From Faecalibacter sp. LW9 (GTDB taxonomy: Bacteria > Bacteroidota > Bacteroidia > Flavobacteriales > Weeksellaceae): 64,000 bases of DNA. The stretch's first letter is position 1, and every line of letters begins with the position of its first letter. Position numbers and translations under genes: made by a program. Of this stretch, positions 8,911-18,541 are shown in pieces. Under the pieces are notes generated by a model. It made no database searches. It was given only the letters and a program-made list of their open reading frames with translations, and was not told the origin of the DNA. The stretch is taken from contig NZ_CP141062.1 in assembly GCF_034661295.1 (NCBI RefSeq), forward strand, positions 1,674,001 through 1,738,000, given 5' to 3'.

Positions 8911-10314
8911 ATGAAAAAATATTTATTGACTTTTTCATTGTTGAGTATATTTACTGGTTCCGTTTTTGGTCAAACAGAACAGAAAAGACACTTTACAAAT
9001 GAAGACAGAAAATTCAACGATTGGTCTGTTTCGATCTATGGAGGTGGAAATCTATTACAAAACTCTGACCTTACTTCTTGGTCAGGAGGATGGTTCACAC
9101 CAGGATATGATTTACAATTTCAAGTAAATAAACAAATTTCACACGCTTTTGGACTTTCGTTACAATATCAATATGGTAACACAAGACAGAAAGCTTTAGT
9201 GGATGATATGTATATTTCTAAATATAGAGGATATGTTTGGGGAAAAACTGAATATAACGGAATTTCATTATTAGGAGATTTAAATGTTTCTAATTTATGG
9301 CGCCGAGTAGATAATACTTCTCAATTTAGATGGTCTTTACACGCCTATGCAGGGGTTGGAATTTTAGGTTACAAAGCAGAAAGAAATTTTTATAACGGTA
9401 GTGGAACTAACTACATTACAGTTACTGACCAAAAATTATCTGATAAATCTGTTTATTCTCAAGTAGGTTTAGGATTACGTCACAAAGTATCTAATCGCAT
9501 TGATTTAGAATTAAAATCAATGTATATCATGACAGGTGATGAAGAATTCGATGGATCAGGAAAACCATGGCCAGGATACTGGACGGCTGCTGATACTGAA
9601 GAAGGTCGTGATGATAATATGTTAACGCTTTCATTAGGTTTACACGTTAAAATTGGTAAACATCCAGAAGCTTTACAATGGTATCCACCAGCAGGAGGAG
9701 CAGGTATCGCTGGATTATCTGATAATACATTATTTGAATGTGTGGATGCAGATGGTGATGGAGTATGTGATCAATGGGATAGATGTTTAGACACACCAGC
9801 TGGTGTTCGTGTGGATGGATCAGGATGTTCATTAGATTCAGATGGAGATGGTGTTCCAGATTCAGAAGATAAATGTCCTACTATTCCAGGACCTCCAACA
9901 AATGGTGGTTGTCCAGAGAAGTTGGTTCAAATTTCTGGTGATGAAGTGGCTTTATTAGTAACTTCAGCTTTAGAAGGAGTAGAATTTGATTACGATTCGG
10001 ATCGTATTCGTGAAGCTTCTTACGGAAAATTAAATAATGCTGCTGAAGTGTTAAAAGCAAATCCATCATACAAATTCTATGTTGAAGGACATACGGATGC
10101 TGCAGGTGGAGTAGAGTATAACCAAAAGTTATCAGAAAGACGTGCTGCTTCAGTAATTCGTTACTTAGCGAATAAAGGAGTAGATACATCGAACTTAACT
10201 CCAGTAGGAAAAGGAAAATCGGAATTAAAACACGTTGAGTGTAATCCAGTTTCTAATTGTCCAGCTTGGAAAAACTTAGAAAACAGACGAGTGATTTTTA
10301 AAGAAATTAAATAA
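8911..10314 (+). CDS. OmpA family outer membrane protein with thrombospondin type 3 repeats
   Basis: A 467-residue outer-membrane protein. There is a signal peptide of about 20 residues, then an N-terminal beta-barrel-like region (about 30-255). Ca-binding TSP3-type repeats follow (DADGDGVCDQWDRC and DSDGDGVPDSEDKC, about residues 285-330). The C-terminal OmpA peptidoglycan-binding domain (about 345-467) contains the motif EGHTDAAG. The architecture is typical of abundant Bacteroidota OmpA proteins that anchor the outer membrane to the wall. It is monocistronic, with its own promoter and a strong terminator. Confidence 0.93.
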   Translation: MKKYLLTFSLLSIFTGSVFGQTEQKRHFTNEDRKFNDWSVSIYGGGNLLQNSDLTSWSGGWFTPGYDLQFQVNKQISHAFGLSLQYQYGNTRQKALVDDMYISKYRGYVWGKTEYNGISLLGDLNVSNLWRRVDNTSQFRWSLHAYAGVGILGYKAERNFYNGSGTNYITVTDQKLSDKSVYSQVGLGLRHKVSNRIDLELKSMYIMTGDEEFDGSGKPWPGYWTAADTEEGRDDNMLTLSLGLHVKIGKHPEALQWYPPAGGAGIAGLSDNTLFECVDADGDGVCDQWDRCLDTPAGVRVDGSGCSLDSDGDGVPDSEDKCPTIPGPPTNGGCPEKLVQISGDEVALLVTSALEGVEFDYDSDRIREASYGKLNNAAEVLKANPSYKFYVEGHTDAAGGVEYNQKLSERRAASVIRYLANKGVDTSNLTPVGKGKSELKHVECNPVSNCPAWKNLENRRVIFKEIK

Positions 10315-10333
10315 TCTCGTTTTATAATAAATC

Positions 10334-10365
10334 AAAAAGCCTGAAGATTTCTTCAGGCTTTTTTT
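10334..10365. terminator. Bidirectional terminator between the ompA-family gene and the SPOUT methylase
   Basis: A 13-bp stem (AAAAAGCCTGAAG with its complement), a 4-base loop and a T7 tract, between convergent genes. Confidence 0.85.
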
Positions 10366-10406
10366 ATGTTTAAAATTTAAATTTTTTAGCGTTTAAGGAA
10401 GAATTA

Positions 10407-10937
10407 TTATTTCATAAATCCTTCATACCATTTCCATAAAATTATTCCTGTACAAACAGAAACATTTAATGAATGTTTAGTCCCTGATTGTGGAATTTCA
10501 ATACAAGTATTACACTGATCAATGATTGATTGTTGTACACCATCCACTTCATTTCCCATTACAATAGCATATTTTTGTGTAGTATCGACTTCAAATTCAT
10601 TTAGTAAAACAGAACCCTCAGTTTGTTCAATTGTTACGATTTGATAACCATCTTGTTTTAATTGAGCAACTAATTCATTAGAATCTTTTACATATTCCCA
10701 TTCGACAGAATTCTCTGCGCCAATTGCAGTTTTATGGATTTCTTTATGTGGAGGAGTTGCTGTAATTCCACACAAGTAGATTTTATCAATCAAAAATGCA
10801 TCCGAAGTTCTAAATACGGCACCTACATTATGCATACTTCTTACGTTATCTAAAACTACCACGATCGGATGTTTTTCAATCGCTTTATATTCGTCAGCCG
10901 ATACACGACCCAATTCATCTAATTTAAGTTTTCTCAT
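10407..10937 (-). CDS. SPOUT (TrmH/SpoU family) RNA 2'-O-methyltransferase
   Basis: Methylates the ribose 2'-OH of a tRNA or rRNA nucleotide using S-adenosylmethionine. The three SpoU motifs are present: NVRSMHNVGAVFRTSDA, VMGNEVDGV and IPQSGTKHSLNVSVC, forming the knotted cofactor site. The frame is open to 11039, but the ATG at 10937 (protein MRKLKLDELGR, 176 aa) is preferred. It matches short flavobacterial homologues, and a TACTTTTG promoter lies inside the longer version. The RNA target is not identifiable from sequence. Confidence 0.85.
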   Translation of the reverse strand: MRKLKLDELGRVSADEYKAIEKHPIVVVLDNVRSMHNVGAVFRTSDAFLIDKIYLCGITATPPHKEIHKTAIGAENSVEWEYVKDSNELVAQLKQDGYQIVTIEQTEGSVLLNEFEVDTTQKYAIVMGNEVDGVQQSIIDQCNTCIEIPQSGTKHSLNVSVCTGIILWKWYEGFMK

Positions 10938-10980
10938 CACTTCGAATTTATTTAACTTAGCCTTTCTAAAAGCATAATAA

Positions 10981-13572
10981 TTGACAAAAGTAGTAAAGAA
11001 TAAGGAAACTCCTCTAATGAAACAATATAACGCCATCAAGGCAAAATATCCTGATGCATTATTGTTGTTTAGAGTGGGAGATTTTTATGAGACATTTGGA
11101 CAAGATGCAGTCAAATCTTCACAAATTTTAGATATTGTTTTAACGAAGCGTTCGAATGGTTCAGATAATAATGAATTGGCTGGATTTCCACACCATTCAT
11201 TAAATACCTATTTACCAAAATTGGTTAAAGCAGGACTTCGTGTGGCGATTTGTGATCAATTAGAAGATCCTAAAATGGTAAAAGGGATTGTAAAGCGAGG
11301 AGTAACAGAATTGGTTACCCCAGGAGTAGCTTTACAAGATGAGGTGCTTTCATCGAAATCAAATAACTTTTTGATGGCTGTTCATCAAGGTGATAAAGCG
11401 TATGGAATTGCTTTACTTGATGTTTCAACAGGTGAATTTTTAACCGCTGAAGGACAAGAAGAGCAAGTGGCTAAAATTATTCAATCCTTCCGTCCAAGTG
11501 AAGTAATTTATCAAAAACGTGTCAAGTATAATTTTTCAGAAGTTCAAAGCAAGTTCTTGTTGGATGATTGGGCTTTCCAATACGATTATGCAGTTGATAA
11601 ATTAACGGCTTTATTCAAAACGAAAAACTTAAAAGGATTTGGTATAGAGAATCTAAAGGATGGTATTATTGCTGCGGGGGCAATTTTAGCATATCTGGAT
11701 GAAACCCACCATTTCGATATTCAACACATTACATCAATTCAGCGTTTGAATCAAGATCATTACGTATGGATGGATCCTTTCACCATTCGTAACTTAGAAT
11801 TGGTTTATTCTCCTCATCCTAAAGGAGTAACTTTATTGAATATTTTAGACGATACATGTACACCAATGGGAGCTCGACTTTTGAACCGTTGGATGGTCAT
11901 GGTCTTAAAAGATTTAAAAGCGATTCATAATCGTCAAAATATTGTAGACTACTTTTATAAAAATTCTGACGTTCGATATGATTTGCGCGAACAATTAAGT
12001 CAGTTAACAGATTTAGAACGTTTAGCAGGTAAAGTATCAACCGGTAAAATTACACCACGTCAATTGTTACAATTGGGGCAAAGTTTACAAATCGCTCGTT
12101 CAATAAAATCAATTGCTTCAAAATCTAGTATCAAAGAGGTTTCGGACTTATTTGCGAAAATTGAAGATTTAGAACCATTAAATCAAAAAATATTTAATAC
12201 ACTTTCAGATGAACCTCCTCACCAAATTGTAAAAGGAAATGTGATTCGAGAAGGTGTGTCCGAAGAATTAGATCAGCTACGTAAAATCCAATTTTCAGGA
12301 AAAGATTTCCTGGATCAAATGTGTCAACGTGAAATGGAACGTACTGGAATTTCATCTTTAAAAATTGCTTTTAATAATGTGTTTGGATATTACATCGAAG
12401 TGCGTAATACCCACAAAGATAAAGTACCTTCAGATTGGATTCGTAAGCAAACGTTGGTGAATGCTGAACGTTACATTACAGAAGAATTAAAAGAATACGA
12501 AACGCAAATCTTAGGAGCTGAAGAGAAAATTTTAGCAATAGAAAATCAGTTGTTTATTGATTTAATCCAAGAAATTATTACCAAGCTGATGCCTATTCAA
12601 CAAACGGCTAAAGCAATTGCATATTTGGATGTTTTATCAAATTTTGCTGAAATAGCGGAGAAAAATTCATACATCAAACCTGAAATAACTGATGGTTATG
12701 ATTTGAAGATAACAGAAGGACGCCATCCAGTGATAGAACAGCAATTACCTTTAGGGGAACAATATGTTTCGAATAATGTATTATTAAATCCAATCGATCA
12801 ACAAATTATTATGATCACGGGACCAAATATGTCAGGTAAATCTGCATTATTACGTCAAACGGCTTTAATTGTATTAATGGCTCAGATGGGGTGTTTTGTC
12901 CCTGCAACAGCTGCTGAAATCGGAATTATCGATAAAGTTTTTACACGTGTAGGAGCTTCAGATAACATATCTTCAGGAGAATCAACTTTTATGGTTGAAA
13001 TGAATGAAACAGCGAGTATTCTCAATAATATTTCGGAACGAAGTTTGATTTTACTTGATGAAATTGGACGCGGTACTTCTACTTATGATGGGATTTCGAT
13101 TGCATGGGCAATTGCAGAGTTTTTACATCAAAGTAATATGAAACCAAAAACATTGTTTGCAACCCATTATCATGAGTTGAATGAGATGTCGAAATCAATG
13201 GAACGTATTAAGAATTTTAATGTGAGTATCAAAGAAACAAAAGATACAATTTTATTCTTACGAAAATTAGTTCCTGGTGGTAGCGAACATAGTTTTGGGA
13301 TCCATGTTGCCAAAATGGCTGGTATGCCCAAACATGTGGTAGCAAGAGCCAACGAAGTATTAAAAATTTTAGAACAAACCAAAACAGACGATCAATTGGG
13401 AAATAAAACGGAAAAATTGACGGAAGAAAATATGCAATTAAGCTTTTTTCAGTTGGATGATCCCATTTTAGAATCGATTCGCGAAGAAATTATGAATACT
13501 GACATTAATACTTTAACTCCGGTTGAAGCATTAATGAAATTGAATGAAATAAAAAAGAAATTAGGTAAATAG
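10981..13572 (+). CDS. mutS: DNA mismatch repair protein MutS, probable TTG start
   Basis: An 863-residue mismatch-recognition ATPase. The mismatch-wedge motif GDFYET (Phe35, Glu37) is in domain I. In domain V are Walker A GPNMSGKSALLR, Walker B LLDEIGRGTSTYDG and the helix-turn-helix tail. The first codon is TTG at 10981, directly after an in-frame stop. The next ATG (11017) would remove the ETPL part of the widely conserved TPLMKQY motif, so TTG is favoured. The gene is followed after 4 bases by the M48 peptidase gene, probably in one operon. Confidence 0.95.
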   Translation: MTKVVKNKETPLMKQYNAIKAKYPDALLLFRVGDFYETFGQDAVKSSQILDIVLTKRSNGSDNNELAGFPHHSLNTYLPKLVKAGLRVAICDQLEDPKMVKGIVKRGVTELVTPGVALQDEVLSSKSNNFLMAVHQGDKAYGIALLDVSTGEFLTAEGQEEQVAKIIQSFRPSEVIYQKRVKYNFSEVQSKFLLDDWAFQYDYAVDKLTALFKTKNLKGFGIENLKDGIIAAGAILAYLDETHHFDIQHITSIQRLNQDHYVWMDPFTIRNLELVYSPHPKGVTLLNILDDTCTPMGARLLNRWMVMVLKDLKAIHNRQNIVDYFYKNSDVRYDLREQLSQLTDLERLAGKVSTGKITPRQLLQLGQSLQIARSIKSIASKSSIKEVSDLFAKIEDLEPLNQKIFNTLSDEPPHQIVKGNVIREGVSEELDQLRKIQFSGKDFLDQMCQREMERTGISSLKIAFNNVFGYYIEVRNTHKDKVPSDWIRKQTLVNAERYITEELKEYETQILGAEEKILAIENQLFIDLIQEIITKLMPIQQTAKAIAYLDVLSNFAEIAEKNSYIKPEITDGYDLKITEGRHPVIEQQLPLGEQYVSNNVLLNPIDQQIIMITGPNMSGKSALLRQTALIVLMAQMGCFVPATAAEIGIIDKVFTRVGASDNISSGESTFMVEMNETASILNNISERSLILLDEIGRGTSTYDGISIAWAIAEFLHQSNMKPKTLFATHYHELNEMSKSMERIKNFNVSIKETKDTILFLRKLVPGGSEHSFGIHVAKMAGMPKHVVARANEVLKILEQTKTDDQLGNKTEKLTEENMQLSFFQLDDPILESIREEIMNTDINTLTPVEALMKLNEIKKKLGK
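10985..10992 (-). promoter_or_regulatory. -7 box of the SPOUT methylase promoter, inside the 5' end of mutS
   Basis: Minus-strand TACTTTTG (TAnnTTTG), about 48 bases before the chosen ATG at 10937. It overlaps the first codons of mutS on the other strand. Confidence 0.5.
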
Positions 13573-13576
13573 AACT

Positions 13577-14377
13577 ATGAAAAAATTACTATTAGCAGTT
13601 GGTATGATCGGATTGATATCTGCTTGTACAACAAATGCAGTAACCGGTAGAAAAGGAATAAATGTGGTTTCCAACAGCCAAATCTTCCCTCAATCTTTTG
13701 CACAATATCAAGAAGTTTTAAAATCAGCTCAAGTTGAAACAGGAACAGCTAATGCTAAATTAGTTCAAACTGTTGGTGAACGTATCAAATATGCAGCTGA
13801 GAAATACTATGCTGAAAAAGGATTATCAGCTCAATTAGATGGTTATCAATGGGAATTTAAATTATTAAAAGCCGATGAAGTGAATGCTTGGTGTATGCCA
13901 GGAGGAAAAGTGGCTGTATATACAGGTATTTTACCAATTACGAAAACAACTGATGGTTTAGCTGTTGTAATGGGGCACGAAATTGGTCATGCCTTAGCAA
14001 ATCACTCAGCAGAACAAATGTCTCGTCAATATGGTATGAGTGTATTAGGCTCTGTAGTTGGTTCTGCAGCTGGAAATACATCTTGGGGATCTGCTTTTGA
14101 ACAATATTATCCCGTTGTTGGTCAAGTAGGATTGTTATCATATTCACGTAAAATGGAATTAGATGCAGATTTAACAGGATTATATTTAATGGCGATGGCA
14201 GGATATAACCCAAATGAGGCAATTCCATTCTGGGAAAGAATGTCTGCAGCAGGGAATGGAGGAACAGTTGAATTCTTGAGTACTCACCCTTCGGATGCTA
14301 CACGTATTGCAAAAATTAAAGAGGCTTTACCTACGGCTATGGCTTATTATAATGCAAGTCCATATAAAGGAAAATAA
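13577..14377 (+). CDS. M48 family zinc metallopeptidase lipoprotein
   Basis: A 266-residue predicted lipoprotein: signal peptide with lipobox LISAC (Cys17). The peptidase M48 core has zinc motif HEIGH (His134, Glu135, His138) and a downstream third-ligand Glu in SRKMELDAD (about 195). Families of this type (LoiP/YcaL/BepA-like) act in outer-membrane protein quality control in the periplasm. It starts 4 bases after mutS and ends at a strong terminator. No TPR domain is present, so it is closer to LoiP than to BepA. Confidence 0.88.
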   Translation: MKKLLLAVGMIGLISACTTNAVTGRKGINVVSNSQIFPQSFAQYQEVLKSAQVETGTANAKLVQTVGERIKYAAEKYYAEKGLSAQLDGYQWEFKLLKADEVNAWCMPGGKVAVYTGILPITKTTDGLAVVMGHEIGHALANHSAEQMSRQYGMSVLGSVVGSAAGNTSWGSAFEQYYPVVGQVGLLSYSRKMELDADLTGLYLMAMAGYNPNEAIPFWERMSAAGNGGTVEFLSTHPSDATRIAKIKEALPTAMAYYNASPYKGK

Positions 14378-14406
14378 GAATAGTTTTTATTCATAATGAA
14401 ATATTT

Positions 14407-14443
14407 AAAAAGGATTAATTTGATAAATTAATCCTTTTTTTTA
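14407..14443. terminator. Terminator after the mutS-M48 operon
   Basis: A 15-bp A+T-rich stem around GGATTAATTT with a 3-base loop and a T8 tract. Confidence 0.85.
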
Positions 14444-14474
14444 TTTTTAATAAAACCACAAAATAAAAAAATAA

Positions 14475-16376
14475 ATGTTAGATGTAAGAATTAACTCATT
14501 TTCTGAGTATAAAAAAGCATACCGAGAAAGTGTAGAAAATCCAGAAGCTTTTTGGGACAATATTGCCGAACAATTTGTTTGGAGAAAGAAATGGAATAAA
14601 ACATTATCGTATGATTTTTCAAAACCTGAATTCAAATGGTTCGAAGGAGGACAATTAAATATTACAGAAAATGTATTGGATCGTCATTTAGAAAAAGATG
14701 GGAATAAAACAGCCATTATTTGGGAACCCAACAATCCTTTGGAAGAATCACGAATCATAACGTATCGTCAACTGCATGCAAAAGTTTGTCGTTTTGCCAA
14801 TGTGTTAAAAAATAATGGGATAAAAAAAGGAGATCGTGTATGTATCTATATGCCGATGATTCCAGAATTAGCCATTGCCATGTTAGCATGTGCACGAATT
14901 GGTGCAGTACATTCGATCGTGTTTGCCGGGTTTTCTTCTTCTGCAATTGCTTCGCGTATTAACGATGCGCAATGCAAATTAGTCGTTACAGCCAATGAAG
15001 TATATCGCGGGGAAAAACCGATCAACTTAAAAGGAATTGTAGATGAAGCTTTGAAAGATTGTCCGTCGATACAAACATGTATCGTTTATCGTCGCGCACT
15101 AGAACCTACCTTAATGGTAGGAGGGCGTGATAAATTTTGGATGGACGAAATGGCAAAAGCTAATGCAGATTGTCCTGCAGAACAAATGGATGCCGAAGAT
15201 CCTTTATTTATTTTATATACCTCAGGCTCTACAGGTAAACCTAAAGGTATGGTACATACTTGTGGTGGATATATGGTGGGATCAGCCTATACTTTCGATA
15301 ATGTATTTCAGATGGATGCCAATGATATCTATTGGTGTACAGCAGATATTGGTTGGATTACAGGACATAGCTATATCATTTACGGACCATTATTATGTGG
15401 CGTTACAACGGTTATGTTTGAAGGTATACCAAGTTATCCTGATTTTGGGCGTTTTTGGGAAATTGTTGAAAAACTAAAAGTGACTCATTTTTATACGGCA
15501 CCTACTGCTATTCGATCATTAGCAAAACAATCATTAGAATTTGTAGAAAAGCATGATTTGTCTAGTTTAAAAGTGTTAGGTTCGGTAGGAGAGCCTATCA
15601 ATCAAGAAGCATGGCATTGGTATAATGATTATATCGGTAAAGGCAATTGTCCAATTGTTGATACCTGGTGGCAAACAGAAACTGGTGCAATTATGATTTC
15701 ACCTTTAGCAGGGATTACGTCAACACGTCCAACTTTTGCTACTTTACCTTTGCCAGGAATTCAGTTGATGTTGATGGATGAAAATGGGAATGAAATTGAA
15801 ACAAGTACTGAAAAAGCGGAAGGACGATTAGCGATAAAATTTCCTTGGCCATCGATGGCTCGAACAGTATACGGTGATCACCAACGATATAAAGAAACCT
15901 ATTTTTCAACATTCGAAAACGCTTATTTTACAGGGGATGGAGCATACCGTGATGCTATGGGGTATTATCGCATTACTGGGCGTGTAGATGATGTTGTTAT
16001 TGTATCTGGACATAACTTAGGAACAGCTCCAATCGAAAATGCCATCAACGAGCATGACGCAGTTGTAGAAAGTGCGGTTGTAGGATTTCCACATGATATC
16101 AAAGGAAATGCTTTATATGCTTACGTGATTTTATATGATGAATTTGAGCCATCTGAACAATTAATTAAAGAGATTAAAGATGAGGTGGATCAATCAATCG
16201 GTGCAATTGCAAAACCCGATAAAATTCAGTTTGTAAAGGGCTTACCAAAAACCAGAAGTGGTAAAATTATGCGACGTATCTTAAGAAAGATTGCTTCAGG
16301 TGAATCAGATTTTGGAGATACTTCGACATTATTAAATCCAGAAATTGTTGAGGATATTAAAAATAACGCACTTTAA
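14475..16376 (+). CDS. acs: Acetyl-CoA synthetase (acetate-CoA ligase, AMP-forming)
   Basis: Activates acetate to acetyl-CoA via acetyl-AMP. This 633-residue ANL-superfamily enzyme has the P-loop YTSGSTGKPKGMVHT (about residue 252) and the YWCTADIGWITGHSY signature. It has the acetate-pocket region DTWWQTETG and a C-terminal TRSGKIMRRILR whose Lys is the usual acetylation-controlled catalytic residue. The length is slightly below E. coli Acs (652). Flanking terminators show it is monocistronic. Confidence 0.93.
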   Translation: MLDVRINSFSEYKKAYRESVENPEAFWDNIAEQFVWRKKWNKTLSYDFSKPEFKWFEGGQLNITENVLDRHLEKDGNKTAIIWEPNNPLEESRIITYRQLHAKVCRFANVLKNNGIKKGDRVCIYMPMIPELAIAMLACARIGAVHSIVFAGFSSSAIASRINDAQCKLVVTANEVYRGEKPINLKGIVDEALKDCPSIQTCIVYRRALEPTLMVGGRDKFWMDEMAKANADCPAEQMDAEDPLFILYTSGSTGKPKGMVHTCGGYMVGSAYTFDNVFQMDANDIYWCTADIGWITGHSYIIYGPLLCGVTTVMFEGIPSYPDFGRFWEIVEKLKVTHFYTAPTAIRSLAKQSLEFVEKHDLSSLKVLGSVGEPINQEAWHWYNDYIGKGNCPIVDTWWQTETGAIMISPLAGITSTRPTFATLPLPGIQLMLMDENGNEIETSTEKAEGRLAIKFPWPSMARTVYGDHQRYKETYFSTFENAYFTGDGAYRDAMGYYRITGRVDDVVIVSGHNLGTAPIENAINEHDAVVESAVVGFPHDIKGNALYAYVILYDEFEPSEQLIKEIKDEVDQSIGAIAKPDKIQFVKGLPKTRSGKIMRRILRKIASGESDFGDTSTLLNPEIVEDIKNNAL

Positions 16377-16386
16377 TATAGGATAC

Positions 16387-16419
16387 AAAAGAGTTGATTC
16401 ATGAATCAACTCTTTTTTT
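16387..16419 (+). terminator. Terminator after acs
   Basis: A perfect 14-bp stem, nearly without loop (AAAAGAGTTGATTC and complement), followed by T7. Confidence 0.85.
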
Positions 16420-16525
16420 ATGTTTTATAAGCAGAATTAATTTAAATCATACCCAAATTTGCTTCATAATGCTTGTATTTCGTTTATAATGCCTAATTTA
16501 TAGTCGTTATTCACAACGATTTTCT

Positions 16526-16533
16526 TATTTTTG
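16526..16533 (+). promoter_or_regulatory. -7 box before the O-methyltransferase gene
   Basis: TATTTTTG matches TAnnTTTG; the predicted start point is about 12 bases before the ATG at 16552. Confidence 0.55.
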
Positions 16534-16551
16534 TAGACTTTTTTAAACGGT

Positions 16552-17199
16552 ATGATTAATATTTCTCCAATTTTAGAAACATATTTAGATAACCACGCGA
16601 ATCAAGAACCAGAAATTTTATCACGCTTACGTGTTGAAACTTATCAATGTACAACACAACCGCACATGATTTCGGGCGAATATCAAGGTCGTTTATTAAG
16701 TTTAATCTCTAAAATTTTATTTCCGAAAACCATTCTTGAGTTAGGAACATTTACAGGATACGCTACGCTTTGTTTAGCAGAAGGTCTTGTTGATGGAGGT
16801 AAAATTATCACAATGGATAAAAATGATGAATTAGAATATTTATGCCGTAAATATTTTGATGAATCTGATTATGCAGAACAAATTGATTTTCGAGTAAATG
16901 ATGCCCGTGAAGAATTAAATACCATTGAAGAAAATTCAGTAGATTTAGCTTTTGTTGATGCTGATAAAGAATCATATCCATATTATTTTGAAAAAGTATT
17001 AACCTTATTACGTCCGGGTGGAGTGATGTTAGTAGATAATGTCCTTTGGTATGGAAAAGTAATGATGGTGGAAGAAGATAAGAAAGATCCTTCGACTAAA
17101 ATTCTTAAAGAATTTAATGATATGGTAACTGCTGATCCACGCGTGGAATCAATCATTTTACCTATTAGGGATGGTATCACTTTAATTCGAAAAAAATGA
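16552..17199 (+). CDS. Class I SAM-dependent O-methyltransferase (COMT-like, family 3)
   Basis: A 215-residue Rossmann-fold methyltransferase. The SAM motif I is LELGTFTGYATLCLAEGL (about 63-80), the metal-binding Asp is in FVDADKESYPYYF, and the second metal site is in LVDNVLWYGKV. This is the cation-dependent catechol/caffeoyl-CoA O-methyltransferase-like group. Bacterial members mostly lack known substrates, although some relatives are tRNA hydroxyuridine methyltransferases (TrmR). It overlaps the following NlpC/P60 gene by 4 bases (ATGA). Confidence 0.85.
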   Translation: MINISPILETYLDNHANQEPEILSRLRVETYQCTTQPHMISGEYQGRLLSLISKILFPKTILELGTFTGYATLCLAEGLVDGGKIITMDKNDELEYLCRKYFDESDYAEQIDFRVNDAREELNTIEENSVDLAFVDADKESYPYYFEKVLTLLRPGGVMLVDNVLWYGKVMMVEEDKKDPSTKILKEFNDMVTADPRVESIILPIRDGITLIRKK

Positions 17200-17957
17200 A
17201 GCATGCCATCTGTCAAGTAAGTGTTTCTCCATTACGATCAGAAGCACGTGATTCCTCTGAAATGGTTTCTCAAGTTCTTTTTGGAGAGAAAGTAGAAATT
17301 TTAGAAGAATTAGAAAAATGGTCAAAAATTCGGTTAACTTTCGATGGGTATGAAGGTTGGGTAGATCCAAAACAATTTTTGATTGTATCGGAAGAAGAAT
17401 TTAATCAACCTTTGGATGAGAAATTTGCAATCAATGCTTATAATCAAGCTTCAGAAAATGGGTTACCATTTACATTGACTTTAGGAGCTGAATTACGTGC
17501 CTTAAAAGATAATAAAATCACAATTGCAAATAAATGTTTTGAATACTATGGGGTTTATACCTCTGGTTTAAAAACGAAAGAGCGTTTAGTAGAATTAGCA
17601 AAATTATACCTCAATGTTCCTTACTTATGGGGTGGAAAATCTACATTTGGGATCGATTGTTCTGGTTTAACGCAACAAGTTTATAAAATAGGAGGTTATC
17701 AACTGCCACGTGATGCTTATCAACAAGCGGAATTGGGTGAAGTATTAAGTTTTGTAGAAGAAGCAGAACCAGGAGATTTAGCTTTTTTTGATAATGCTGA
17801 TGGTAAAATAATTCACGTCGGTATTATTTTGGGGGATTATAAAATTATCCATGCACATGGAAAAGTTCGAATTGATCCTTTTGACTCGAACGGAATTTTT
17901 AATACTGATTCCCAAAAATATTCTCATAAATTGCGATTTATCAAAAAAATTATATAA
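17196..17957 (+). CDS. NlpC/P60 (C40) peptidase with N-terminal SH3 domains, probable muropeptide endopeptidase
   Basis: A 253-residue protein: SH3b-type regions (about residues 1-110), then an NlpC/P60 domain. The catalytic Cys is in IDCSGL (about 152) and the His in IHVGIIL (about 207). The layout resembles YkfC-type gamma-D-glutamyl-diamino acid endopeptidases that cut recycled murein peptides. No signal peptide is visible, which fits a cytoplasmic recycling role. It is translationally coupled (4-base overlap) to the O-methyltransferase; the link between them is unexplained. Confidence 0.87.
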   Translation: MKHAICQVSVSPLRSEARDSSEMVSQVLFGEKVEILEELEKWSKIRLTFDGYEGWVDPKQFLIVSEEEFNQPLDEKFAINAYNQASENGLPFTLTLGAELRALKDNKITIANKCFEYYGVYTSGLKTKERLVELAKLYLNVPYLWGGKSTFGIDCSGLTQQVYKIGGYQLPRDAYQQAELGEVLSFVEEAEPGDLAFFDNADGKIIHVGIILGDYKIIHAHGKVRIDPFDSNGIFNTDSQKYSHKLRFIKKII

Positions 17958-17988
17958 AAAAAAACACTTCTTTTGAAGTGTTTTTTTT
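17955..17988. terminator. Bidirectional terminator between NlpC/P60 and the small membrane protein
   Basis: Stem AAAACACTTC with its complement, TTTT loop, flanked by A-rich sequence and T8; it overlaps both gene ends by a few bases. Confidence 0.85.
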
Positions 17989-18541
17989 ATGGAATAAGAT
18001 GTATGATTTTTTCTCCTTGAAAGGATTTTACTTCATCAATTAGAAGTTCATCTACAATATCTGTTGATGTAGTATAACGAATTCCTATTCCACAATCATT
18101 TGTAGAATTATTCCAATAATTCAACCAAATTGTTTTTGAACTTTTAGCTTCAATTGTTCCAACTTCTTTATTTTGGCAACCTGTAAGAAAAATATTTTCT
18201 ATGGTTTCATCGGAATTATTATCGATGATAATTTTTGAAGAATTAATCATTGCAATACCTATCACTGTGAATAACGTAATGGTAAATAACGAAACAAAAT
18301 GCCAAACTAATGGATTAGATTTTTCTTTCGGATTATGATTCTGACGATTTGCAGCAATTAATCCACTAATCATGATGGTTACTACAATTAACGCTACTCC
18401 TAATCCAAAAAATAATCCTCCTATGGCATAAGTCATATTATAGGTAAAAAACAATGCAGCAAGAAATATAATCCCACTAATAATTGTTCCAATTGCAATT
18501 TTTTTTGCAATACGAACATTGTTATTGTACATGTACATCAT
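17987..18541 (-). CDS. Uncharacterised membrane protein with three helices and an extracytoplasmic C-terminal domain
   Basis: I do not recognise this 184-residue protein. It has three hydrophobic segments (about residues 13-33, 38-60 and 82-103). A polar C-terminal half with two Cys (in TGCQNKEVG and NDCGIGI) is probably outside the cytoplasm and could form a disulfide. The start is uncertain: Met1, 2 or 4 are all possible. It overlaps the end of the upstream alpha/beta hydrolase gene by 20 bases, so the two are probably co-translated. Confidence 0.75.
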   Translation of the reverse strand: MMYMYNNNVRIAKKIAIGTIISGIIFLAALFFTYNMTYAIGGLFFGLGVALIVVTIMISGLIAANRQNHNPKEKSNPLVWHFVSLFTITLFTVIGIAMINSSKIIIDNNSDETIENIFLTGCQNKEVGTIEAKSSKTIWLNYWNNSTNDCGIGIRYTTSTDIVDELLIDEVKSFQGEKIIHLIP

